Source of the DNA: Antedon mediterranea
Taxonomy: Eukaryota > Echinodermata > Crinoidea > Comatulida > Antedonidae
Reading direction: 5' to 3'
DNA length: 64,000 bases
Assembly: GCF_964355755.1 (NCBI RefSeq)
Contig: NC_092670.1
Span: 6,473,001 to 6,537,000, forward strand
Shown here: positions 59,401 to 64,000 of the stretch, piece after piece
Numbering within the stretch: position 1 is the first letter of the stretch
Layout of the letters: each line of letters begins with the position of its first letter
Translations under genes and position numbers: made by a program
Notes under the pieces: model-generated
What the model saw: only the letters and a program-made list of their open reading frames with translations
Told to the model about the DNA's origin: nothing
Databases searched by the model: none

Positions 59401-62400
59401 TTCTATTATTTTCAAGATGGAAAGATGTATTGGTTTTACGGAGGAACAGATAAAATTGAAGAAGCTAATCTTGATGGAACCAGCCGAACAACAATATTAG
59501 ATGTAACTGAACAACACCCGTTTGCTTTCGACATTTATAAAAACTATCTATACTGGTCAGATTGGACTGGAGGTGTGTATAAAGTTAATATAAGGACTGG
59601 AATATCATCAATTCAAAGTAACGATGGCCGACTTAATCTTCCAGAAGGTTTATACATTTTCACTGGTAATACTTGTATTTGATAAATATTTTAAAATAAC
59701 TATTTCCCACTGCAAGTTCCAATATAATAGCATAAAGAGTATATTAAACCGAGTTAAAATATTCTATATTTTGTTCTAAACATTACTCTTTGGACTAAAA
59801 ATACGTTATGAAAATATTTGCTTTGATATTAGGATTGACACCAAGTAATATAAAACTGATATTCTGACTTCAACACTTGCTATAGTTTATGTAGACTACC
59901 TACAGCCACAGATTCTGGTATGAGTATGGGGAGAATGTATAGCCATACTAACCGCATGTGATTTATGTTGATGTTCCGGTTCATAACTTTTGCATCTAAA
60001 CCATATAAAAACAATTGCTATTATTCATTAAAAACGATAAAGGTTAATGGTTAATACTGAATTCAAGCATCTTATTATGTAAATATACCTGTATTTTAAC
60101 TACTTTAAACACCTACTTTTAATTGTCACAAATGTACTTATACTGTATGTATATAATATACCGGTATTCACCAATGAGAATTTAAATAAACGTGAGATGA
60201 ACTCACACAAGACAAAAAAAACCCGATAAAGATGAGGAGATCTGTAAGAATGAGAAAAAGTTGCCACAATCGAGATTCTGAACCTTCTGCGTGATATGCA
60301 GATGTCCTAACCATTATACCATTAGGCTGTCATGGTATTGTTCAAACTCTTTAACACTCTCGGCGGGGTATGGCGGAACTGAATAGTCTATCAAATATAC
60401 GCACGCGCACCAGAGATCAAATTAATACGCCCTCATCTTTTCAGTATTTTTATTCACGAATCGGGATCTCTAAACAGAGGAGGAGGGACTGAGAGATTGG
60501 AATGTTCCATCCATGGACATCCATTAGACAGTATATACCACGATCGGAAAAATACCCTATTTGGTTGGGGCAAATCGTTGAACCTAAATTTGTTTTATTT
60601 GTCAATAACTAATTATCCAACGCGATTTAATTAGTAAACAGGGTTACAACAGGTAGTTAAAATCAGTACCGAAAATACAAACCAACTTTTTATACCATCG
60701 AGTAAAAATTCTAAAAGTAAAGCCTGATTTACCGAATTTTGGCCTTACGTAAATTTAAATATAGATTTATAAAACAACAGGTACAGAACAGAATTCTAAA
60801 CCGCCCAGTGATATACTGAAATTTAATTAATTAATTTTAAAACGATGAAGATGAGAAAATCTATTAGAATGAGAAAAAGTCGCCCCAACTGAGATGTCTT
60901 TGTTACACTCACACACACAAGGCCTCATGCACTTGAAACAAGCCTCTACAATACATTCGAGGGCTCTCAAACTCTCAATCATTCCTTAAAACAATATTGA
61001 CATTTCTAACAGAGTATATTATTAGGATGAAAGGACGTTCCAACCAAGTTTAATGCTGTCAAGAGAAATTTTATTAGTTTTTATTTCTTATGTTCAGTAT
61101 CATAACAATATTGTGATTTCTTTTCTATAGATAATGTATTGACTATTGACTGCCCGACAAACGTCACTTCAGAAAATTATATCGGAGAAGAATTTGGTTT
61201 AATACAAATTACCACAGATGAAGGGAGTCCAACTGCCACAGTCACGTGGGATCCTCCTGTGACAAGTGACAATGGAACAGTGACTGTAGTGTCATCACCA
61301 TATGAGTCAGGTGACATGATACCAATCGGTACTCACGCAATCACCTTTACAGCAATTGGTTCTGCTGGCAATATTGAAACTTGTGACTTTTATATCAAGG
61401 TTGAAGGTAAATATCTGAAAAATTTGTTCAATAATTTATATATTGTATCCTTAAGTGAAAAACACATCAATATGAATAATCTTGCAAACTAAAAACTATA
61501 TACAGTTTAATATATCAAACCATATTTTAATTACATAATGTATGTGGATAATCTCAGTTGTATCTTGTGACCTTACCAACAACTGTCAACTAATTGATTA
61601 ACTGTCAAATATCACCTGCTGACACAATTAAATCTCTTCGCTAATGAGCATTACAATTATGCAAAGCAATTTGGCTTTTGGCGTTTTAAATCCCATCCTA
61701 AGATTAGCGGTCTGTTTATGCTATTTGTGAAAATCATGGTATAATGGGGTTACTCCAATGTAAACATTAATGAGAACACGACCTAAAATATCTAATAGAC
61801 TTCCATTATCTGCCTTTGCTTGTCCAAGTACCTTTTCTATACTTCTTGATTTCATAAACTTGTTATTTTTGCGAAACTTTTAGAAATTAATGAAATATGA
61901 GCACCACTATCAATTAATTCACTGACTTTGTGACCTTCTACATGTACAATAATTTGAGAATTAAAACGTTCTGGAAGACTACTAGAAACATTATCAGAAA
62001 AACTATCAGTAACATCGTCTACTATAAACATCCGTGAGGATTTCAAAAGCGATATTAGTCCCTTCAGAAGCTGAAAATCTAATAATAAAAATTATTCTTG
62101 TTGTATTAATAAATAGATAATGAGGATCCAGTCTTGGTCTGTTCATCTAATATTACAACTACTACAGCAGATGGATCAGATCAAGCAGTCAATGTGAACT
62201 GGACTGACCCAATAGTAAATGACAATTCTGGTGAAGGTATAACACCAACGTCCAAGTACAATTCTGGAAACAATCTATTTAATATTGGCAGCACTGATGT
62301 TATATATGACGCAATTGATAGTTCAGGCAATGCAGCAACATGCACCTTTACAATTACAGTTACTGGTAAGAACATTGTCTCTTCTTTCCCGTTTCTCCTT

Positions 62401-63913
62401 CCTGCTGAAGTATCTTATACTTAATAATATGTTAATTATTGTATAATGCATTTGAACCATGAAGTTCTTCAATCACTGAGTATCATTTATACTATAGATA
62501 ACATTAATTATAATTATTATCTTCATGGTTTAGATTCAGAAAATCCGGATATTATAGATTGTCCAATTGGTATGATTGTTAACACAACAACTGGTGAGGC
62601 TTTTGCAATCAATGTCACATGGATGGAACCGACAGCTACTGATAACTCTGGAGATACTTCTGTACCAGTAGCAGACTACACTTCTGGTGATAATATGTTT
62701 TTAATTGGCATCACAACAGTTCAGTACAATGTCTCAGATTCAGCTGGTAACTTTGATGATAGCTGCAGTTTTGTTATCACTGTTGAAGGTAAGACTGTTT
62801 CATAGAGGAGGAAATGAAATTTGAGTTATAGTTTTTTTAATGTGTTTTTATCAAATTCAATTTTTTTTTGTTTCTGTTAATTTTGTGTAGATAATGAAAG
62901 TCCATTGATTGACTGCCCGACAAATGTCACTTCAAACAATTACATCGGAGAAAGGTATGGACTAAATGTCAGCACAGATATAGGAAGTCCAAATGCTACT
63001 GTCACCTGGAATCCTCCTGAGACAAGTGACAATAGTGGTGGACTTGTTACTGTAATGTCGTCATCTTTTGAGTCTGGTAACATGATACCATATGGTACTA
63101 ACACAATCACTTTTACAGCAACTGATCCTTATGGCAATATTGACACCTGTGACTTTGGCCTCAATGTTGAAGGTAAAATATAAACCTCTTTGTAATTTTG
63201 ATAATTTACAAAATACAGGAATTATAATAGTTTTAAACAACGTTATGAGCATATTATAAGATTTACCTTCAACACACAACACAAAAAAGAATATATTTTT
63301 TATTGCATAAGTAAATCCAAGTAATTACTAACTGATGATTAATTCTTTGGCTTTTATACAAATTTTAAATCTTTACTGATGAACCCATAGTCATTTTCAT
63401 CAATAATTGTTCACTAAATTTGAAGCGCACTATAATTGTAATAACTACCATTATTATTACTTTGCATATATGTAACGGCTTGTTTATTATCTGTTTATAT
63501 GGTAAGTTTGAGAAAATAAATATATACTGTATCAAAATGTTATTTCGCAACCAGGAATCGACTATTACGTGGAAGATAGGAGATTTTTGTTCCATTCTAC
63601 CATTAAAAATGTGTAATATGATTATAACATTAGTCATTATTGTTTCTTCCTTTTGTATTTTTAGATAATGAGGATCCAGTCTTAGTTTGTCCACCTGATA
63701 TTACAACTACTACTGCAGATGGTTCAAATCAAGCACTCAATGTCAGCTGGACTGATCCAATAGTAATTGACAATTCTGATGAAGATATAACACCATGGTT
63801 CAATCACATTCCTGGGAATAATGAATTCGATATTGGTAGAACTGATGTTATATATGATGCAGTTGACAGTTCAGGCAATGCAGGAACATGTACCTTTACA
63901 GTTACTGTTAATG
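47412..63913 (+). CDS. Secreted D8C/HYR/YWTD modular protein, 3' end outside window
   Basis: Sixteen exons join in frame: 47412-47469, 49905-49976, 50209-50415, 50586-50765, 51429-51485, 54124-54378, 55265-55549, 55848-56093, 58514-58676, 59002-59123, 59417-59665, 61131-61406, 62117-62365, 62534-62788, 62891-63172 and 63665-63913. Together they are 3205 nt, over 1068 residues. All junctions are phase 1 except 58676/59002 (phase 2). Order: signal peptide, Thr/Pro linker, D8C domain, HYR-A, HYR-B, YWTD propeller segment, HYR-B, HYR-C, HYR-A, HYR-B, HYR-C. HYR modules are Ig-like adhesion domains named from sea-urchin hyalin; D8C is the cysteine-rich domain of uromodulin/GP2. An extracellular matrix or cell-surface role is inferred. 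No stop codon is reached. The last phase-1 donor shows the gene continues. Confidence 0.88.
47470..49904. repeat. Intron 1 with duplicated segment and palindrome
   Basis: A segment at about 48768-48955 is repeated at 49345-49540; shared words are GATTTTGCCAAGCATTCGA, TACAATTGTGTATTATAATT, AGAGCCATGTTT and TGTGCACTTGAATTGAATTA. Three tandem copies of AACAATGCATTTTGTTTAAA lie at 48395-48463. A hairpin with 12-bp arms (CTAGATGGTACG) lies at 48974-49010. Confidence 0.6.
49905..49976 (+). CDS. D8C/HYR gene exon 2: Thr/Pro linker
   Basis: A 72-nt phase 1-1 exon encoding a Thr/Ser/Pro-rich linker ([19 protein letters not shown]), likely O-glycosylated. Acceptor AAACGTAG, donor G|GTATAT. Confidence 0.7.
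50209..50415 (+). CDS. D8C/HYR gene exon 3: D8C domain, N-terminal half
   Basis: Encodes [14 protein letters not shown], then [17 protein letters not shown] and the hallmark [10 protein letters not shown]. The donor (G|GTTTGT) is weak, but phase and D8C continuity (W-x-x-T-x-P across the junction) require it. Confidence 0.78.
50586..50765 (+). CDS. D8C/HYR gene exon 4: D8C domain, C-terminal half
   Basis: Encodes [20 protein letters not shown], then three further cysteines including [14 protein letters not shown] and LIGYC, consistent with a D8C disulphide core. Acceptor TTCTATAG, donor G|GTAAGA. Confidence 0.8.
51429..51485 (+). CDS. D8C/HYR gene exon 5: end of D8C region
   Basis: A 57-nt phase 1-1 exon encoding [19 protein letters not shown], with two cysteines that may close the D8C domain. 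Acceptor CATTTTCAG, donor G|GTAAGT. Confidence 0.75.
51528..53045 (+). pseudogene. Degenerate non-LTR reverse transcriptase in intron 5
   Basis: Frames at 51528-51930 and 51942-52544, plus shifted pieces to about 52780, together read as a CR1/L2/Jockey-type reverse transcriptase. Landmarks are [39 protein letters not shown] and [11 protein letters not shown] (active-site YADD). Frameshifts separate the pieces. The 3' end is (GATT)n at 53025-53045. It has no role in the host protein. Confidence 0.8.
54124..54378 (+). CDS. D8C/HYR gene exon 6: HYR module type A
   Basis: A 255-nt phase 1-1 exon. HYR hallmarks: FNCP at the start, [14 protein letters not shown], then [15 protein letters not shown] and CSFVVTVEG. 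Nearly identical in protein to exon 14 (62534-62788). Confidence 0.92.
54379..55264. other. Intron 6, nothing recognised
   Basis: 886 bp, AT-rich with short TA runs near 54524. No repeat or gene supported. Confidence 0.4.
55265..55549 (+). CDS. D8C/HYR gene exon 7: HYR module type B
   Basis: A 285-nt phase 1-1 exon. Carries [45 protein letters not shown] and CDLSFRVQG. Same type as exons 12 and 15. Donor G|GTACAA is weaker than the others. Confidence 0.9.
55848..56093 (+). CDS. D8C/HYR gene exon 8: first YWTD repeats
   Basis: Encodes [34 protein letters not shown] and a β-strand-rich remainder, the start of an LDL-receptor class B (YWTD) propeller. Acceptor TATTTTACAG, donor G|GTAAGA. Confidence 0.85.
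56094..58513. repeat. Intron 8 with ~170-bp tandem repeat and LINE fragment
   Basis: 56690-57200 holds three diverged units anchored by CTGGCAGCC or TTGGCGGCC at 56714, 56890 and 57052. They share CATTTTGGATTTT, AACATGTCTAAAATATGTTT and TATATGCGA. An antisense LINE fragment is at 58000-58460. Confidence 0.65.
58000..58460 (-). pseudogene. Antisense non-LTR reverse transcriptase fragment
   Basis: The - strand reads [20 protein letters not shown], an ADDSAM active-site remnant (preceded by Pro rather than the usual Phe/Tyr), [17 protein letters not shown], and further on [16 protein letters not shown]. These are the palm/thumb landmarks of a Jockey/CR1-type element. Substituted motif residues show it is inactive. 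Confidence 0.75.
58514..58676 (+). CDS. D8C/HYR gene exon 9: YWTD repeat
   Basis: [36 protein letters not shown] and ARAIKID-type spacing (here PRAIKIDK) match one YWTD blade. Donor GA|GTATGT, phase 2, the only non-phase-1 junction. Confidence 0.85.
59002..59123 (+). CDS. D8C/HYR gene exon 10: YWTD repeat
   Basis: [18 protein letters not shown], then [11 protein letters not shown], is a further blade. Acceptor ATATAAAAAG is purine-rich and weak, but frame and domain continuity support it. Donor G|GTAAGT. Confidence 0.78.
59417..59665 (+). CDS. D8C/HYR gene exon 11: last YWTD repeats
   Basis: [20 protein letters not shown], then [20 protein letters not shown] and [10 protein letters not shown] complete the propeller segment. 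Five YWTD-like motifs are visible in exons 8-11 against the usual five to six. Donor G|GTAATA. Confidence 0.85.
60225..60345 (-). mobile_element. tRNA-derived SINE fragment (third family), copy 2
   Basis: On the - strand, ATGACAGCCTAATGGTATAA, TGGTTAGGACATCTGC resembles an A box and AGGTTCAGAATCTC a B box with one extra base. The head is shared with 40615-40690. No intact cloverleaf. Confidence 0.6.
60515..60665. repeat. Inverted copy of the 8155-8315 dispersed repeat
   Basis: GGACATCCATTAGACAGTAT, CACGATCGGAAAAATACCCT and AGTAAACAGGGTTACAACAG mirror the earlier copy with about one mismatch every 6-8 bases. Confidence 0.6.
61131..61406 (+). CDS. D8C/HYR gene exon 12: HYR module type B
   Basis: A 276-nt phase 1-1 exon with [54 protein letters not shown] and CDFYIKVEG. 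It lacks a few codons after the NSG position relative to exons 7 and 15. Confidence 0.9.
61740..62065 (-). pseudogene. LTR-retrotransposon aspartic protease remnant in intron 12
   Basis: The - strand contains a retropepsin-like active-site motif (LIDSGA) followed, after a frameshift, by a segment ending in an LGRV...VYIG-type block, the usual layout of a Gag-Pol protease. No reverse transcriptase or LTR was found around it. The remnant is short and broken. Confidence 0.6.
62117..62365 (+). CDS. D8C/HYR gene exon 13: HYR module type C
   Basis: A 249-nt phase 1-1 exon with [52 protein letters not shown] and CTFTITVTG. Nearly identical in type to exon 16. Confidence 0.92.
62534..62788 (+). CDS. 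D8C/HYR gene exon 14: HYR module type A
   Basis: A 255-nt phase 1-1 exon, same length as exon 6. Carries [47 protein letters not shown] and CSFVITVEG; only about a dozen residues differ from exon 6. Confidence 0.92.
62891..63172 (+). CDS. D8C/HYR gene exon 15: HYR module type B
   Basis: A 282-nt phase 1-1 exon with [54 protein letters not shown] and CDFGLNVEG. Confidence 0.92.
63665..63913 (+). CDS. D8C/HYR gene exon 16: HYR module type C
   Basis: A 249-nt phase 1-1 exon with [52 protein letters not shown] and CTFTVTVNG. Donor G|GTAAGC; the gene continues past the window edge. Confidence 0.92.
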
Positions 63914-64000
63914 GTAAGCACAGATGGCTTTCTATCTTTCCTCTGACGTATTTAAATTAATTAATATAGAAATATTTGCATAAAAGCATTATTACCTTAA

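Larger units (their letters stand above)
59666..61130. repeat. Intron 11 with SINE and dispersed-repeat fragments
   Basis: Holds a tRNA-derived SINE fragment at 60225-60345, whose GATGAGAA...AGAATGAGAAAAAG part recurs at 60845-60890. It also holds the inverted copy of the 8155-8315 repeat at 60515-60665. Confidence 0.55.

Overview
This is eukaryotic (metazoan) nuclear DNA: AT-rich, low gene density, multi-exon genes with GT-AG introns, and a very high load of transposon and inverted-repeat sequence. The gene content points to a marine deuterostome, most likely an echinoderm. The evidence is tandem NXPE-like genes, a secreted protein that combines D8C, HYR and LDL-receptor YWTD modules, a chimeric 5S/tRNA SINE, and striking over-use of the palindrome AGGCCT (TAGGCCTA). 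The class (crinoid, sea cucumber or other) cannot be fixed from sequence alone.

Three genes are well supported, all on the + strand. (1) An NXPE-like gene at 20775-27195 has five coding exons and encodes 557 aa: an N-terminal signal anchor, a neurexophilin-like domain, and a PC-esterase-like C-terminal domain with a GDS motif. (2) A paralogue at 37469-41799 also gives 557 aa, with four coding exons in the model here; the counterpart of exon 2 is fused or unresolved. (3) A secreted modular protein starts at 47412 and runs off the right edge. Its order is signal peptide, Thr/Pro linker, uromodulin-type D8C domain, two HYR modules, a YWTD propeller segment, then five more HYR modules. Sixteen exons totalling 3205 coding nt are in the window. 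A weak candidate first exon of a fourth gene lies on the - strand at 3716-3995.

The rest is repeat-dominated. 1-20.7 kb holds a foldback element (283-1110), a large inverted repeat (1551-3475), GGCCTA clusters, a MITE, degenerate tandem repeats, nested repeats and an inverted satellite interrupted by a 5S/tRNA SINE (12.1-16.0 kb). It also holds a 2.4 kb element with perfect 30-bp terminal inverted repeats and a spaced array of one conserved motif (16548-18966). 27.2-37.4 kb, between the two NXPE genes, contains a 3.4 kb palindromic satellite whose units carry octamer (ATGCAAAT) motifs, a tRNA-derived SINE and a MITE. 41.8-47.4 kb holds duplicated segments, a second tRNA-derived SINE and a LINE fragment. 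Introns of the three genes carry CR1/L2/Jockey-like reverse-transcriptase fragments, a retropepsin remnant, short tandem repeats and small DNA transposons.

The two NXPE genes are probably local duplicates whose products act in the secretory pathway. The D8C/HYR/YWTD gene is structurally unrelated to them and probably encodes an extracellular matrix or adhesion-type protein. No intact tRNA or rRNA gene, CRISPR array or bacterial-type operon was seen.
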